Source of the DNA: Bacteroidia bacterium
GTDB taxonomy: Bacteria; Bacteroidota; Bacteroidia; Bacteroidales; Dysgonomonadaceae
Reading direction: 5' to 3'
DNA length: 35,390 nucleotides
Assembly (NCBI GenBank): GCA_030538215.1
Contig: JAUNUM010000023.1
Span: forward strand, 1-35,390
In this document: positions 17,245 to 31,668 of the stretch, one piece after another
How positions within the stretch are numbered: the first letter of the stretch is position 1
Layout of the letters: each line of letters starts with the position of its first letter
Translations under genes and position numbers: made by a program
Notes under the pieces: generated by a model
Told to the model about the DNA's origin: nothing
What the model saw: the letters and a program-made list of their open reading frames with translations, nothing else
Databases searched by the model: none

Positions 17245-17820
17245 ATGTACAACGAAAACAACCCCAACGAAACCCAACGCAAAGGACGCATAGAAGTGAT
17301 TTGCGGCTCCATGTTCTCCGGAAAAACAGAAGAACTGCTTCGCAGGCTTCGCCGCGCAAAAATTGCCCGCCAGAACGTAGAAATTTTCAAACCGGCAATA
17401 GATGTCCGATATTCGCAGGAAGAAGTGGTGTCGCACGACAAAAACTCCATTCTTTCTACACCCGTTGAGCACTCCAGTAATATTCTACTGCTTTCATCCG
17501 AAGTGGAAGTGGTGGGAATTGATGAAGCACAGTTTTTCGACAAAGGTCTTGCCGATGTTTGTCAACAACTTGCCGATCAAGGAATACGGGTAATTATTGC
17601 CGGACTCGATATGGATTTCAAGCGCGTTCCTTTTGGACCTATGCCCGCATTGTGCGCCATTGCCGATGATGTGACTAAAGTTCACGCCATTTGTGTTCGT
17701 TGCGGTTCGCTTGCCAATTATTCACATCGTATTGTTGCGGGTGAAAAGCAAGTGATGTTAGGGGAAATGCAAGAGTATCAGCCGCTTTGCCGCAAATGTT
17801 ATGTGGGACGTGAGTTTTAG
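17245..17820 (+). CDS. tdk: Thymidine kinase (type II, TK1-like)
   Basis: The product has 191 residues. It phosphorylates thymidine to dTMP with ATP in the pyrimidine salvage pathway. Walker A is GSMFSGKT (21-28). The catalytic base is Glu94 in DEAQFF (93-98), followed by [16 protein letters not shown]. The structural zinc site is complete: Cys150 and Cys153 (CVRC), Cys182 and Cys185 (CRKC). The lasso segment between them contains GEKQVMLGE. The first twelve residues are a non-conserved tail, and the IEVICG core starts at 16. An ATG lies at 17245, 17 bases after the repeat bounding the previous gene. A strong hairpin terminator lies about 145 bases past its stop, so mutS to tdk may be one transcription unit. 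Confidence 0.97.
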   Translation: MYNENNPNETQRKGRIEVICGSMFSGKTEELLRRLRRAKIARQNVEIFKPAIDVRYSQEEVVSHDKNSILSTPVEHSSNILLLSSEVEVVGIDEAQFFDKGLADVCQQLADQGIRVIIAGLDMDFKRVPFGPMPALCAIADDVTKVHAICVRCGSLANYSHRIVAGEKQVMLGEMQEYQPLCRKCYVGREF

Positions 17821-17964
17821 GCTTACTCTTTAGCTTGTTTCTTTAAGCGTGTTGGTAAATAAAGTTTGTGAATACCTGTATATATCCTTAAGGTGGTGTT
17901 TTGAAAATGAATATGGGCATGCGAGATCATTCATTTAAATAAAAGACAAATCCGAATACTTATA

Positions 17965-17994
17965 AAACCGTTCTCATCGTGAGGACGGTTTTTT
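17965..17994 (+). terminator. Rho-independent terminator downstream of tdk
   Basis: Left arm 17965-17976 (aaaccgttctca) and right arm 17980-17991 (tgaggacggttt) pair at 11 of 12 positions around a 3-base loop, followed by a T-run and TATTTTG. It separates tdk from the helicase gene. Confidence 0.9.
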
Positions 17995-18014
17995 ATTTTG
18001 TGCCGTGTTTTTCG

Positions 18015-18022
18015 TACTTTTG
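18015..18022 (+). promoter_or_regulatory. -7 box for the UvrD/PcrA helicase gene
   Basis: TACTTTTG matches TAnnTTTG and lies 21 bases before the ATG at 18044, just after the tdk terminator, so the helicase would have its own promoter and a very short leader. Confidence 0.5.
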
Positions 18023-18043
18023 TATTCCGCAGGAACAAAATAA

Positions 18044-20353
18044 ATGGAAAAATTACTCAATACACTCAATCCCGCTCAACGTGCCGCCGTAGAATTTTGC
18101 GACGGGCCATCGCTTATTATTGCCGGTGCCGGATCGGGCAAAACCCGTGTGCTTACCTATAAAATTGCTTATTTGCTGGAGCAAGGCCTCCCGCCGTATT
18201 ATATTTTGGCACTCACATTTACTAACAAAGCTGCACGTGAAATGAAATCGCGTATTGCCGATTTAGTAGGTGAGAAAAAAGCCCGACAACTCTGGATGGG
18301 AACTTTTCACTCCATTTTTTCACGCATATTGCGCAGCGAAGCCGAGCGGATTGGTTTTACCTCAAATTTCACCATTTTCGATTCGTCCGACTCCAAAAAC
18401 TTAATTCGTCTGATCATCAAAGAAATGCAACTCGATGATAAAGTTTATAAACCAAGTGGAGTGCATAACCAAATATCAAGAGCGAAAAACGGATTGGTAA
18501 CTCCCAAAATGTACGTGCAAAACAGGGAGATTATCGAATACGACCGTGCTTCTAAACGTCCACAACTGTTTGAAATTTACCAGCGATACCAAAGTCGCTT
18601 GAAAGCTGGTAACAGTATGGATTTTGACGATTTGCTGATGTACACCAACATTTTGTTGCGTGATAATCCCGATGTGTTGGAAAATTATCGCAATCGCTTT
18701 CAATTTGTGTTGGTAGATGAATATCAGGATACCAATTTCGCGCAGCATCTTATTGTGAAGCAGTTGGCAGAAATGCATAATCGGGTTTGTGTGGTGGGCG
18801 ATGATGCGCAAAGTATTTATTCTTTTCGGGGTGCGAATATCGATAATATCCTGAAATTTAAATCCACATTTCCCCAGACACAGGTCTTTAAGTTAGAACA
18901 AAATTACCGCTCTACAAAAAATATTGTAAATGCGGCCAATAGCCTAATCAAAAAAAATAAAGAACAGATTTTCAAAGATGTTTTCTCGGAAAACGAAGAG
19001 GGCGAAAAGATAGAAGTGATAAGTGCTTTCTCCGATTTCGAAGAAGGACTTATTGTTGCCAACAAAATTGCGCGGATGCGTTATGAGGAACACGCCGCGT
19101 TCAGCAGTTTTGCTATTTTGTATCGCACCAATGCCCAATCGCGTATTTTTGAAGAGGCGTTGCGTAAGAAAAATATCCCGTATAGAATTTATGGCGGGTT
19201 GTCGTTTTATCAGCGTAAAGAGATCAAAGATATTATCAGTTATTTCCGTCTTATTGTAAATCCTAGCGATGAGGATGCGTTTCGTCGAATTGTGAATTAC
19301 CCCACACGTGGAATTGGCGATGTTACCGTTGGCAAAATATCGGAATGTGCCCGTTTACACAATGTGAGCCTGTGGCAAGTGCTGGCTTCTCCGTTGCAGT
19401 ATAATCTGGCTGTGAATGCCGGAACTGCTAAAAGATTGTCTGGATTTTATGAACTTATCGGTGGTTTTATTGCCGATAACGAAACGCTCAACGCGTATGA
19501 TTTGGCACAAAATGTGTTGAAAGAAAGCGGGATTGTTAAAGAAGCCTACGAAGATATGACACCCGAAGGCATGAGCCGTGCACAAAATATACAGGAATTA
19601 CTAAATGCAATTAGCGGTTTTGTATCTGAAAGATTAGAACAAGGCGAGGAGAATATTCGTTTGGTAGATTTTCTTTCAGAAGTTTCGCTGCTTACCGATC
19701 AGGATACGGGTGAGGAAAACGACAACGAAAAAGTAACTCTCATGACTGTCCATTCCGCCAAAGGTTTAGAATTTGGACATGTTTTTGTGGTGGGAATGGA
19801 AGAAGATCTTTTCCCATCGAGCATGGCAAAGTTCGAACCACGTGGAGTGGAGGAGGAGCGGCGTCTGTTTTACGTGGCTATCACCCGAGCCGAAAAAACA
19901 TGCACTATTACTTTTGCCAAAAGCCGTTTCAGAAATGGAAGTACTAACGCCACACGCGAAAGCCAGTTTCTGAAAGATATCGAACCTCGTTTTTTGCTGA
20001 TGGAGCAGAACACGTTGTCTTCTTTCAGAGAAGGTGCATCCGACGGATTTTGGGAATCGATGCGACAAAAACGAGAAAGCACCTCCTTTAATCGATCGGC
20101 TGCTCCTGCTGATTTTAGTAGACCTTCGCGTCAAGTTCCTCTCAAACAATCATCAAACTCTTCATTACAATTGTCCGAAGAAGCCGGACAATTAAAAGAA
20201 GGAAACGTAATAGAACACGAGCGGTTTGGTAGAGGAGTGGTTACTGCCATTGAATTATCGGGAGGTGACAAGCGCGCTTTTGTTGACTTCGACTCCGCGG
20301 GACAAAAACAATTGTTGCTCAAATATGCTAAATTCAAAATAATAAGCGGCTGA
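18044..20353 (+). CDS. uvrD: UvrD/PcrA-type superfamily 1 DNA helicase
   Basis: The product has 769 residues. It is a 3'-5' ATP-driven DNA helicase used in excision repair, mismatch repair and removal of blocking proteins. SF1A motifs are complete: Q motif LNPAQRAAV (8-16), Walker A AGAGSGKTR with Lys33, motif Ia ALTFTNKAAREMKSR, motif II DEYQDTN (225-231), motif III VGDDAQSIYSFRGA, motif IV LEQNYRST, motif V VTLMTVHSAKGLEF and motif VI EERRLFYVAITRAEK. The C-terminal Tudor-like module (EGNVIEHERFGRGVVTAIEL, with FVDFDSAGQKQLLLKYAKF) binds RNA polymerase in PcrA/UvrD. The linker before it is poorly conserved and Ser-rich. Bacterial naming between uvrD and pcrA is arbitrary here. It is transcribed separately from tdk by its own box. 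Confidence 0.95.
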   Translation: MEKLLNTLNPAQRAAVEFCDGPSLIIAGAGSGKTRVLTYKIAYLLEQGLPPYYILALTFTNKAAREMKSRIADLVGEKKARQLWMGTFHSIFSRILRSEAERIGFTSNFTIFDSSDSKNLIRLIIKEMQLDDKVYKPSGVHNQISRAKNGLVTPKMYVQNREIIEYDRASKRPQLFEIYQRYQSRLKAGNSMDFDDLLMYTNILLRDNPDVLENYRNRFQFVLVDEYQDTNFAQHLIVKQLAEMHNRVCVVGDDAQSIYSFRGANIDNILKFKSTFPQTQVFKLEQNYRSTKNIVNAANSLIKKNKEQIFKDVFSENEEGEKIEVISAFSDFEEGLIVANKIARMRYEEHAAFSSFAILYRTNAQSRIFEEALRKKNIPYRIYGGLSFYQRKEIKDIISYFRLIVNPSDEDAFRRIVNYPTRGIGDVTVGKISECARLHNVSLWQVLASPLQYNLAVNAGTAKRLSGFYELIGGFIADNETLNAYDLAQNVLKESGIVKEAYEDMTPEGMSRAQNIQELLNAISGFVSERLEQGEENIRLVDFLSEVSLLTDQDTGEENDNEKVTLMTVHSAKGLEFGHVFVVGMEEDLFPSSMAKFEPRGVEEERRLFYVAITRAEKTCTITFAKSRFRNGSTNATRESQFLKDIEPRFLLMEQNTLSSFREGASDGFWESMRQKRESTSFNRSAAPADFSRPSRQVPLKQSSNSSLQLSEEAGQLKEGNVIEHERFGRGVVTAIELSGGDKRAFVDFDSAGQKQLLLKYAKFKIISG

Positions 20354-20449
20354 TTTCAATATTTTTCTTTAACCAATTACTCCTAATTGATGCCTGTTAG
20401 TGAGTTAAACCTTTTTTACAAAACACTTTAATATCTCAAGAAAAATTAC

Positions 20450-20457
20450 TAAATTTG
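20450..20457 (+). promoter_or_regulatory. -7 box for the PPi-phosphofructokinase gene
   Basis: TAAATTTG matches TAnnTTTG, 58 bases before the ATG at 20515, in the 161-base gap after the helicase gene. No rho-independent terminator for the helicase gene is evident in the gap. Confidence 0.5.
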
Positions 20458-20514
20458 TGCACTTTTTTAGTTAGGTTATCAATAAGAAATCAATCAATTA
20501 AATATTAGATTAAA

Positions 20515-22161
20515 ATGTCAAAGAGTGCTTTACAAATTGCCAGAGCAGATTATGTTCCTAAAATGCCACATGTTCTTAGCGGAAATGTGCAACCCAAAGA
20601 GGGAACATCTACTACTGCGGTAAGCGATCAGGAAGAGATTAAAAAACTATTTCCTAACACGTATGGGATGCCCATAATTACCTTTGAACAATCATCAGGT
20701 GAAATGGGAACAAAAAATCCTGTGAACGTTGGTGTTATCTTGTCGGGAGGACAAGCGCCAGGCGGACATAATGTTATCGCCGGAATTTTTGATGGAATCA
20801 AACGCCTTCATCCCGATAGCCGTCTTTACGGTTTTATCCTTGGTCCGGCCGGATTGGTGAACCACGAGTACAAAGAACTTACTGCCGATATAATTGACGA
20901 ATATCGCAACACGGGCGGATTTGATATTATTGGATCGGGACGTACCAAGCTTGAAGAAAAAGAGCAATTTGATAAAGGATTGGAAATTCTGAAAAAACTC
21001 AGTATTCAAGCGTTAGTTATTATCGGTGGGGATGATTCCAACACCAACGCCTGTGTGCTGGCAGAATATTACAAGTCCATCAATGCCGGAGTTCAGGTTA
21101 TTGGTTGTCCTAAAACTATCGACGGAGACTTGAAAAATGAGCAGATAGAAACATCGTTTGGGTTCGACACCGCTTGTAAAGTATATTCCGAAGTTATCGG
21201 AAACATTCAACGTGACTGCAACTCGGCACGCAAATACTGGCATTTTATTAAACTGATGGGGCGTTCGGCATCGCATATAGCCTTAGAATGTGCACTGCAA
21301 ACTCAACCCAATATCTGCATTATTTCGGAGGAAGTGGAAGCTAAACAGCAATCGCTTGATAATATTGTTGATGAGATTGCAACCGTTGTTGTTAATAGAG
21401 CGGAAAAAGGGATGGATTTTGGAACGGTGTTAATTCCGGAAGGATTGATAGAATTTATTCCGGCAATGAAAGCCTTAATTTCAGAATTAAACGATTATCT
21501 GGCAAAACATCAGGAGGAATTTGATCTTGTGCGCCGTTCAGGTAAACGCGATTATATTATCAGTAAACTTTCTCCTGTAAATTCAAAAATATATGCCAGC
21601 CTACCCAGTGCGGTTGCACGTCAGTTAACGCTCGATCGCGATCCGCACGGCAACGTACAGGTTTCGTTGATTGAAACGGAAAAACTGTTGGCTGAGATGG
21701 TGAAAAATCGACTCGAAGAGTGGAAAAAAGAAGGTAAATATAAAAGCAAATTTGCTACCATTACACACTTCTTCGGATACGAAGGACGTTGTGCTGCTCC
21801 ATCAAACTACGATGCGGATTATTGTTATTCACTGGGTTATACGGCTTCTATGCTGATTGCCGCAGGAAAAACCGGATATATGTCTTCGGTACGTAACACA
21901 ACTGCTTCCGTTACCGAATGGATTGCCGGCGGAATTCCCATCACCATGATGATGAATATGGAGCGTCGCCACGGAGAAATGAAACCGGTTATACAAAAAG
22001 CTTTAGTGAAACTGAATGGTAATCCGTTCAAGTATTTTGCCAGTCAACGAGATAAATGGGCTATTGAAACCGATTACGTTTATCCCGGTCCGATTCAATA
22101 TTTCGGTCCAACTGAAGTTTGTGATCAACCAAGCAAAACATTACAACTGGAGCAACAGTAG
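20515..22161 (+). CDS. pfp: Diphosphate--fructose-6-phosphate 1-phosphotransferase (PPi-dependent PFK)
   Basis: The product has 548 residues. It reversibly phosphorylates fructose 6-phosphate to the 1,6-bisphosphate with pyrophosphate, acting in both glycolysis and gluconeogenesis and saving ATP. The diphosphate specificity is readable: GGDDS (171-175) has Asp where ATP enzymes have Gly, and PKTIDGDL (199-206) has the Lys that blocks ATP. The catalytic Asp pair is 203 and 205. Other marks are the N-terminal [18 protein letters not shown], and [19 protein letters not shown], which is the substrate-binding MGR motif. The length and the extra helical insert fit the plant/long 'clade II' PFP, usual in Bacteroidales, rather than the short 320-residue PfkA. 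A hairpin terminator follows, so it stands alone. Confidence 0.96.
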   Translation: MSKSALQIARADYVPKMPHVLSGNVQPKEGTSTTAVSDQEEIKKLFPNTYGMPIITFEQSSGEMGTKNPVNVGVILSGGQAPGGHNVIAGIFDGIKRLHPDSRLYGFILGPAGLVNHEYKELTADIIDEYRNTGGFDIIGSGRTKLEEKEQFDKGLEILKKLSIQALVIIGGDDSNTNACVLAEYYKSINAGVQVIGCPKTIDGDLKNEQIETSFGFDTACKVYSEVIGNIQRDCNSARKYWHFIKLMGRSASHIALECALQTQPNICIISEEVEAKQQSLDNIVDEIATVVVNRAEKGMDFGTVLIPEGLIEFIPAMKALISELNDYLAKHQEEFDLVRRSGKRDYIISKLSPVNSKIYASLPSAVARQLTLDRDPHGNVQVSLIETEKLLAEMVKNRLEEWKKEGKYKSKFATITHFFGYEGRCAAPSNYDADYCYSLGYTASMLIAAGKTGYMSSVRNTTASVTEWIAGGIPITMMMNMERRHGEMKPVIQKALVKLNGNPFKYFASQRDKWAIETDYVYPGPIQYFGPTEVCDQPSKTLQLEQQ

Positions 22162-22179
22162 TGTTTTAATATATAAATT

Positions 22180-22214
22180 AAAAGCGACGAAATCTTAGGT
22201 TTGTCGCTTTTTTT
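22180..22214 (+). terminator. Rho-independent terminator after pfp
   Basis: The stem aaaagcgac (22180-22188) pairs with gtcgctttt (22203-22211), with a loop of 14 bases, and is followed by a run of Ts. It lies 19 bases past the pfp stop. Together with the terminator at 22285-22321 it separates two convergent transcription units. Confidence 0.85.
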
Positions 22215-22279
22215 ATTGTGGTTATTTCAAAAGTAACGCTTTTACCTTGATAAACTTTGTTCATGGCAAACAAAAATTA

Positions 22280-22321
22280 ATAACAAAACCCGCAAGTTGG
22301 TTTGTGCCACTTGCGGGTTTT
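22280..22321 (-). terminator. Rho-independent terminator after rpoC
   Basis: A 13-bp stem (aaaacccgcaagt 22285-22297 with acttgcgggtttt 22309-22321) is followed on the minus strand by ttttgttatt. It lies about 45 bases beyond the rpoC stop and ends the long rplKAJL-rpoBC unit. Confidence 0.9.
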
Positions 22322-22366
22322 TCATTTATTGTCACCGGATATCTGTTTTCAGACATCCACCATCTT

Positions 22367-25300
22367 TTACGCTTCTTCTTCCACTTCCTGATACAGTGGC
22401 GATCGTTTGTTAGCATTCATCCGATCAAAATCATCTTTCGATCCGGCGATAATTTTATCATATTCGCGAAGTCCGGTTCCTGCCGGAATCAAGTGTCCGC
22501 AAATAACGTTTTCTTTCAATCCTTCCAGTGTATCCACTTTTCCGTTGATAGCTGCATCGTTCAGAACTTTTGTAGTTTCCTGGAACGAGGCGGCAGACAT
22601 AAAGCTTTTGGTTTGAAGTGCGGCACGTGTAATACCTTGCAGTACTTGATTGGCGGTTGCCGGAACAGCATCGCGTGCTTCAACCAATTTTAGGTCTCGG
22701 CGTTTAAGTGAACTGTTTTCGTCGCGTAGTTTACGTGCGGTAACAATCTGTCCCGGTTCGAAAATCTGAGAATCTCCTGCATCCAGAATAACTTTCTTAC
22801 CCCAGATACGGTCGTTTTCTTCCATCATTTCGTGTTTGTCAACCAATTGTTGCTCTAAGAATCGGGTATCGCCCGGCTCAACCACTTCTACCTTACGCAT
22901 CATCTGACGAACAATAACCTCAAAGTGTTTATCGTTAATTTTCACACCTTGCAAGCGATATACATCTTGAACTTCGTTCACAATATACTCTTGTACGGCT
23001 GTTGGTCCCATAATTGCCAAAATATCGGCTGGAGTGGTAGCTCCGTCTGATAACGGCATGCCGGCACGAACAAAGTCATTTTCTTGCACAAGAATTTGTT
23101 TCGATAGTGGAACGAGATATTTTTTAATTTCTCCAATTTTTGATGTAACGGAAATCTCTTGATTACCACGTTTAATCTTACCGAACGAAACTTCACCGTC
23201 AATTTCAGAAACAACGGCAGGATTAGAAGGATTACGCGCTTCGAACAACTCGGTAACACGCGGAAGACCTCCTGTGATGTCGCCTGTTTTGCCCACTGCA
23301 CGCGGAATTTTTACCAGCACGTCACCCACTTTAATCTCATCATTATCGCTTTTCACGATGTGAGCGCCGAGTGGAAGTGAATATGTACGTAGTACGTCAT
23401 CGTCCTGATTCAAAATATGCGCCGATGGAGCTTTCGTTTTATCGCGCGATTCGATAATAACTTTCTCTTTCAATCCGGTTTGTTCGTCAGATTCAACTTT
23501 ATAGGTAACACTTTCGATAAAGTTTTCGAATTTGATTTTTCCGGTTGCTTCCGAAATAATTACCGCGTTGAACGGGTCCCATTCACAAATTAAATCGCCT
23601 TTTTTCACTTTGTCGTTATCGTTGAAGTACAGTTTTGCACCGTAAGGAACGTTGTGCGACAAAAGAACGATCTTAGTGTTAGGATCAATAATTCGCATTT
23701 CTACCAAACGGCTCACTACCACTTTGTAGCTCTTTCCTTCTGAATCTTGAGTTTCAACAAAACGAAGTTCGTCGAATTCCAAAACACCGTCGTATTTAGT
23801 GGTAATTCTGTTTTCAGTAGCAATGTTAGATGCAATACCTCCCACGTGGAAAGTACGGAGCGTAAGCTGTGTACCCGGTTCTCCGATGGATTGAGCGGCA
23901 ATAACACCCACGGCTTCTCCTTTTTGTACCATTTGTCCGGTAGCCAGATTTCTTCCGTAGCATTTAGCACAAACACCGTGACGGGATTCACAAGTAAGAA
24001 CCGAACGAATTTCTACACGTTCAATGGGCGACTTGTCTATCTTTTCAGCAATTTCTTCCGTGATTTCTTCACCGGAATTTACCAGAATTTCTCCGGTAGT
24101 AGGGTGTTGAACATCGTGTACGGAAACTCGTCCGAGAATACGTTCGTTTAGTGAGGCAATTATTTCATCATTATTTTTAATGGCCGTAGCAGTTAGTCCG
24201 CGTAATGTGCCGCAGTCCACTTCGTTGATGATTACGTCTTGAGAAACGTCCACCAAACGACGGGTGAGGTAACCGGCATCGGCTGTTTTTAGAGCTGTAT
24301 CGGCAAGACCTTTACGAGCACCGTGTGTCGAGATAAAGTACTCTAATACCGAAAGTCCTTCTTTAAAGTTCGAAAGAATGGGGTTTTCGATAATCTGAGC
24401 GCCTTCAGCGCCGCTTTTTTGCGGTTTTGCCATCAAACCACGCATGCCGGAGAGCTGACGAATTTGCTCGCGTGAACCACGAGCGCCCGAATCGAGCATC
24501 ATGTACACCGAGTTAAATCCTTTATCGTCTTCAGCAAGTTGTTTCATCAAAATATTTGATAACTTGGAGTTAATGTGTGTCCACGTATCGATAATTTGAT
24601 TGTAACGCTCGTTGTACGTAATGAATCCCATGTTATAGTTATCCATTATCTGCTCTACTTCGTTGTATCCTTGTTGAATTAAATCTTCTTTTTCTTTTGG
24701 GATAATTACGTCTTCGAGGTTGAATGACAATCCACCTTTGAAAGCCATTCTATAGCCAAGGTCTTTAATATCATCCAAGTATTGAGCTGTGCGAGCTACT
24801 CCACAAGTTTTAATCACTTTCCCGATAATGTCGCGGAGCGATTTTTTTGAGAGCAGTTCATTGATATATCCAACTTCTTTGGGAATATATTCGTTGGTAA
24901 TTACGCGGCCAACGGTTGTTTGATGCATTTTACGAATAGGATCTCCGTTTTCATCGATATCATCAACCATAACGTTTACTAAGGCGTGAATATCTACCGC
25001 ACCCTCATTGTACGCAATAATGGATTCTTCTTCTCCGTAAAAAGTCATACCTTCACCTTTTGCTCCCGGGCGTATTTTTGTAATGTAATACAAACCGAGT
25101 ACCATGTCTTGCGATGGAACCGTAATAGGCGCACCGTTAGCAGGGTTAAGGATATTGTGCGAAGCAAGCATCAGGATTTGTGCTTCCAGAATGGCTTCGT
25201 TGCCGAGTGGCAAGTGAACTGCCATTTGGTCACCATCGAAGTCGGCGTTAAAAGCCGTACACGATAGCGGATGCAGCTGAATGGCTTTTCCTTCAATAAG

Positions 25301-26653
25301 TTTTGGTTGGAAAGCTTGAATACCCAAGCGGTGAAGAGTAGGGGCACGGTTCAGTAGAACGGGATGTCCTTTCATCACGTATTCCAGAATATCGTAAACC
25401 ACAGGTTCTTTTCTGTCTACGATTTTTTTTGCCGATTTTACCGTTTTTACAATACCTCTCTCAATGAGTTTTCGGATGATAAACGGTTTATATAATTCGG
25501 CAGCCATATCTTTTGGGATACCGCATTCGTGCATTTTAAGTTCCGGGCCTACAACAATAACCGAACGTGCCGAATAATCCACACGTTTACCAAGCAGATT
25601 CTGGCGGAAACGTCCCTGTTTTCCTTTCAAACTATCGGAAAGTGATTTCAACGGACGATTCGAGTCGGTTTTTATTGCACTCGATTTTCGGGAGTTATCG
25701 AACAGTGAGTCAACAGCTTCCTGCAACATGCGTTTTTCGTTACGCAGAATTACATCGGGTGCTTTAATATCGATTAGTCTTTTCAAACGATTGTTGCGAA
25801 TAATTACGCGGCGATATAAATCGTTGAGATCGGAAGTTGCGAAACGTCCTCCGTCTAATGGAACCAACGGACGTAAATCGGGCGGAATAACGGGAACCAC
25901 TTTCATGATCATCCAATCCGGCTTGTTCACGCTTTTCGATCCACGGAATGCTTCCACAACCTGAAGTTGTTTTAATGCTTCGTTCTTGCGTTGTTGAGAA
26001 GTTTCGGTGCTTGCGCGGTGACGCAATTGATTTGCCAGTTTATCCAAATTGATGCGCTCAAGCATATCTAAGATAGCTTCTGCTCCCATTTTAGCGATAA
26101 ACTTGTTGGGATCTGTATCTTCCAGCAAATGGTTATCTTTTGGAAGCGTATCCAGCAAATCAAGATATTCTTCTTCGCTCAGCAAGTCTTTTTCTGCAAC
26201 TTTTTCTTCGAGTACTCCCGGCTGAATTACTACATATCTTTCGTAATAGATAATGGAATCCAGTTTTTTGGTAGGGATGCCCAACAGATAACCTATTTTG
26301 TTGGGTAACGATCTGAAATACCAGATGTGTGCCACGGGAACTACTAAGTGAATGTGTCCGGTACGTTCGCGACGTACTTTTTTCTCCGTAACTTCTACAC
26401 CACAACGGTCGCAGACAATACCTTTGTAACGGATTCTTTTGTATTTGCCGCAATGACATTCGTAATCTTTTACAGGACCAAAAATGCGTTCGCAAAACAA
26501 GCCGTCGCGTTCAGGCTTGTAAGTACGGTAGTTTATGGTTTCAGGTTTTAACACTTCGCCGAAAGAACTTTCCAGAATTTGTTCGGGAGATGCCAAACTG
26601 ATGGTTATTTTTGAAAAGTTACTCTTTATTTTATTTTCTTTTCTAAATGCCAT
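22367..26653 (-). CDS. rpoC: DNA-directed RNA polymerase subunit beta'
   Basis: The product has 1428 residues, a usual length for Bacteroidales. It is the large catalytic subunit of RNA polymerase. The N-terminal zinc-binding domain uses Cys66, Cys68, Cys81 and Cys84 ([21 protein letters not shown] region). The magnesium-chelating loop NADFDGD lies at 469-475, with Asp471, 473 and 475. Nearby are the rudder and lid ([20 protein letters not shown] and [21 protein letters not shown]). The bridge helix and trigger loop are intact ([20 protein letters not shown], then the switch segment), and the second zinc site is [15 protein letters not shown]. The C-terminus has the expected [14 protein letters not shown] segment. 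It lies downstream of rpoB in the standard order, but with an unusually structured 130-base gap. Confidence 0.99.
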   Translation of the reverse strand: MAFRKENKIKSNFSKITISLASPEQILESSFGEVLKPETINYRTYKPERDGLFCERIFGPVKDYECHCGKYKRIRYKGIVCDRCGVEVTEKKVRRERTGHIHLVVPVAHIWYFRSLPNKIGYLLGIPTKKLDSIIYYERYVVIQPGVLEEKVAEKDLLSEEEYLDLLDTLPKDNHLLEDTDPNKFIAKMGAEAILDMLERINLDKLANQLRHRASTETSQQRKNEALKQLQVVEAFRGSKSVNKPDWMIMKVVPVIPPDLRPLVPLDGGRFATSDLNDLYRRVIIRNNRLKRLIDIKAPDVILRNEKRMLQEAVDSLFDNSRKSSAIKTDSNRPLKSLSDSLKGKQGRFRQNLLGKRVDYSARSVIVVGPELKMHECGIPKDMAAELYKPFIIRKLIERGIVKTVKSAKKIVDRKEPVVYDILEYVMKGHPVLLNRAPTLHRLGIQAFQPKLIEGKAIQLHPLSCTAFNADFDGDQMAVHLPLGNEAILEAQILMLASHNILNPANGAPITVPSQDMVLGLYYITKIRPGAKGEGMTFYGEEESIIAYNEGAVDIHALVNVMVDDIDENGDPIRKMHQTTVGRVITNEYIPKEVGYINELLSKKSLRDIIGKVIKTCGVARTAQYLDDIKDLGYRMAFKGGLSFNLEDVIIPKEKEDLIQQGYNEVEQIMDNYNMGFITYNERYNQIIDTWTHINSKLSNILMKQLAEDDKGFNSVYMMLDSGARGSREQIRQLSGMRGLMAKPQKSGAEGAQIIENPILSNFKEGLSVLEYFISTHGARKGLADTALKTADAGYLTRRLVDVSQDVIINEVDCGTLRGLTATAIKNNDEIIASLNERILGRVSVHDVQHPTTGEILVNSGEEITEEIAEKIDKSPIERVEIRSVLTCESRHGVCAKCYGRNLATGQMVQKGEAVGVIAAQSIGEPGTQLTLRTFHVGGIASNIATENRITTKYDGVLEFDELRFVETQDSEGKSYKVVVSRLVEMRIIDPNTKIVLLSHNVPYGAKLYFNDNDKVKKGDLICEWDPFNAVIISEATGKIKFENFIESVTYKVESDEQTGLKEKVIIESRDKTKAPSAHILNQDDDVLRTYSLPLGAHIVKSDNDEIKVGDVLVKIPRAVGKTGDITGGLPRVTELFEARNPSNPAVVSEIDGEVSFGKIKRGNQEISVTSKIGEIKKYLVPLSKQILVQENDFVRAGMPLSDGATTPADILAIMGPTAVQEYIVNEVQDVYRLQGVKINDKHFEVIVRQMMRKVEVVEPGDTRFLEQQLVDKHEMMEENDRIWGKKVILDAGDSQIFEPGQIVTARKLRDENSSLKRRDLKLVEARDAVPATANQVLQGITRAALQTKSFMSAASFQETTKVLNDAAINGKVDTLEGLKENVICGHLIPAGTGLREYDKIIAGSKDDFDRMNANKRSPLYQEVEEEA

Positions 26654-26700
26654 ATTTTTGTTTTATAAAGAGTTATTTATTTTAATATTTCCACGAAAAC

Positions 26701-26769
26701 GTCTGACCGATTACCGGTCTGACGGATGAGAATTTACCAAAGTATCAGACGGGCTTGAAGCCGTCGGAT
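26701..26769 (-). other. Two stem-loops in the rpoB-rpoC intergenic region
   Basis: Nearest rpoB is a strong hairpin at 26744-26769 (atcagacgggctt paired with aagccgtcggat, about 11 bp with one bulge and one mismatch). Closer to rpoC is a smaller one, gaccg (26705-26709) with cggtc (26715-26719), framed by gtctgac repeats. Neither is followed by a T-run on the minus strand, so an RNA-processing or stabilising role is more likely than termination. Confidence 0.6.
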
Positions 26770-26783
26770 GCTATTGGATATAT

Positions 26784-30596
<3,813 letters not shown>

Positions 30597-30630
30597 GAGC
30601 GTGAGTTTTTGAACCTAATATGTATGACAC

Positions 30631-30667
30631 AAAAGGTTAAGAATCTTCCGGTTGAAGATTCCTAACC
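30631..30667 (-). promoter_or_regulatory. Attenuator-like hairpin between rplL and rpoB
   Basis: The minus strand forms a stem of 13 pairs with one mismatch (ggttaagaatcttc at 30635-30648 with gaagattcctaacc at 30654-30667), a 5-base loop and then TTTTGTGTC. In E. coli this same interval holds a partial terminator that lowers rpoBC relative to ribosomal-protein expression. This sequence is unrelated but sits in the equivalent place. Confidence 0.75.
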
Positions 30668-30692
30668 AAATTAACCTATTTAAAGGCAAATC

Positions 30693-31073
30693 TTATTTAA
30701 GTTCAACTTCTGCTCCTGCCTCTTCAAGTTGTTTTTTCAAAGCGTCAGCTTCGTCTTTTGCTACACCTTTTTTGATTTCGCTTGGAGCGCCGTCAACTAA
30801 ATCTTTAGATTCTTTAAGTCCAAGTCCGGTAAGTTCTTTAACTGCTTTTACAACAGCTAATTTAGCTGCACCTGCGCTTTTAAGAATTACATCGAATGAT
30901 GTTTTTTCCTCTGCAGCAGCAGCTTCACCACCTGCGGCGGGTCCTGCAGCAACAGCAACAGCTGCAGCAGCGGGTTCAATACCGTACTCTGTTTTTAATA
31001 TTTCAGCAAGTTCGTTAACTTCTTTTACTGTCAAGTTAACTAATTGTTCAGCAAATGCTTTTAAGTCTGCCAT
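30693..31073 (-). CDS. rplL: 50S ribosomal protein L7/L12
   Basis: The product has 126 residues. It is the stalk protein that binds translation factors and stimulates their GTPase. An N-terminal dimerisation helix ([20 protein letters not shown]) is followed by the flexible Ala/Gly-rich hinge ([20 protein letters not shown], about 35-54), which is typical. The globular C-terminal domain has [20 protein letters not shown] and the factor-binding segment [17 protein letters not shown], ending [10 protein letters not shown]. It starts 49 bases after rplJ, as in most bacteria, and is followed by the attenuator-like hairpin. Low GC outside the hinge fits its neighbours. Confidence 0.99.
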   Translation of the reverse strand: MADLKAFAEQLVNLTVKEVNELAEILKTEYGIEPAAAAVAVAAGPAAGGEAAAAEEKTSFDVILKSAGAAKLAVVKAVKELTGLGLKESKDLVDGAPSEIKKGVAKDEADALKKQLEEAGAEVELK

Positions 31074-31121
31074 TTTTGTATTTATTAAATTGATTACTAA
31101 TTCTGTTTGTTTGTGTGAAAA

Positions 31122-31646
31122 TTAATTTTCTTTTTCCGATAACGTTTTCAAAACCCCGTGGAGAATTGTACCGCCGGATTGGAGAGCCGAAATAACATTC
31201 TTTGCAGGTGATTGCAAAATTGTGATAACTTCTCCGATAAGTTCTGTCTTGCTCTTGATACTTACAAGGTCTTTCAGAGTGTTTGCTCCAATGAAGAAGC
31301 TTTCCTGAACGTAAGCACCTTTTAATGCAGGCACTTTTTCCTTGTTTTTGTTGTATTTTTGAATGAGCTTAGCAGGAGCATTAGCATCGTTGGAAAACAT
31401 GATAGCTGTATTTCCTTTTAATATCGGGTACAGTTCTTCATAATTTTTTTCTAACTTTTCTAACGCTTTACGCAACAAGGTATTTTTCACTACTAGCAGC
31501 TTTATATCCTCTTTGGAGCACTCTCTTCTCAATATGCTTGTTTTCTCCGCGTTTAGCGTAGCAATATCAGCCAGATAGAAGTTTTCGTATTCCTGCAGGT
31601 TAGCTGCGATCTTGTCTATAATAATTTTTTTATCTTCCTTTTTCAT
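31122..31646 (-). CDS. rplJ: 50S ribosomal protein L10
   Basis: The product has 174 residues. It anchors the L7/L12 dimers to the 23S rRNA and represses its own operon by binding its leader mRNA. The N-terminal rRNA-binding domain starts MKKEDKKIIIDKIAANL and includes the family segment LLVVKNTLLRKALEKL and LKGNTAIMFSN. The helical C-terminal tail (TILQSPAKNVISALQSGGTI) carries the L7/L12 docking site. It lies 22 bases from the rplA stop, so the usual long L10 leader RNA is absent here, and any autoregulation would act within that short gap or in rplA. Confidence 0.98.
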   Translation of the reverse strand: MKKEDKKIIIDKIAANLQEYENFYLADIATLNAEKTSILRRECSKEDIKLLVVKNTLLRKALEKLEKNYEELYPILKGNTAIMFSNDANAPAKLIQKYNKNKEKVPALKGAYVQESFFIGANTLKDLVSIKSKTELIGEVITILQSPAKNVISALQSGGTILHGVLKTLSEKEN

Positions 31647-31668
31647 AGATTCTTCTCTTTCTTTACAA

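Noticed and set aside
22247-22693. Open frames on the plus strand opposite the end of rpoC
   Set aside because: They lack start context and family resemblance and lie wholly or largely opposite rpoC coding sequence; the hairpin inside is the rpoC terminator.
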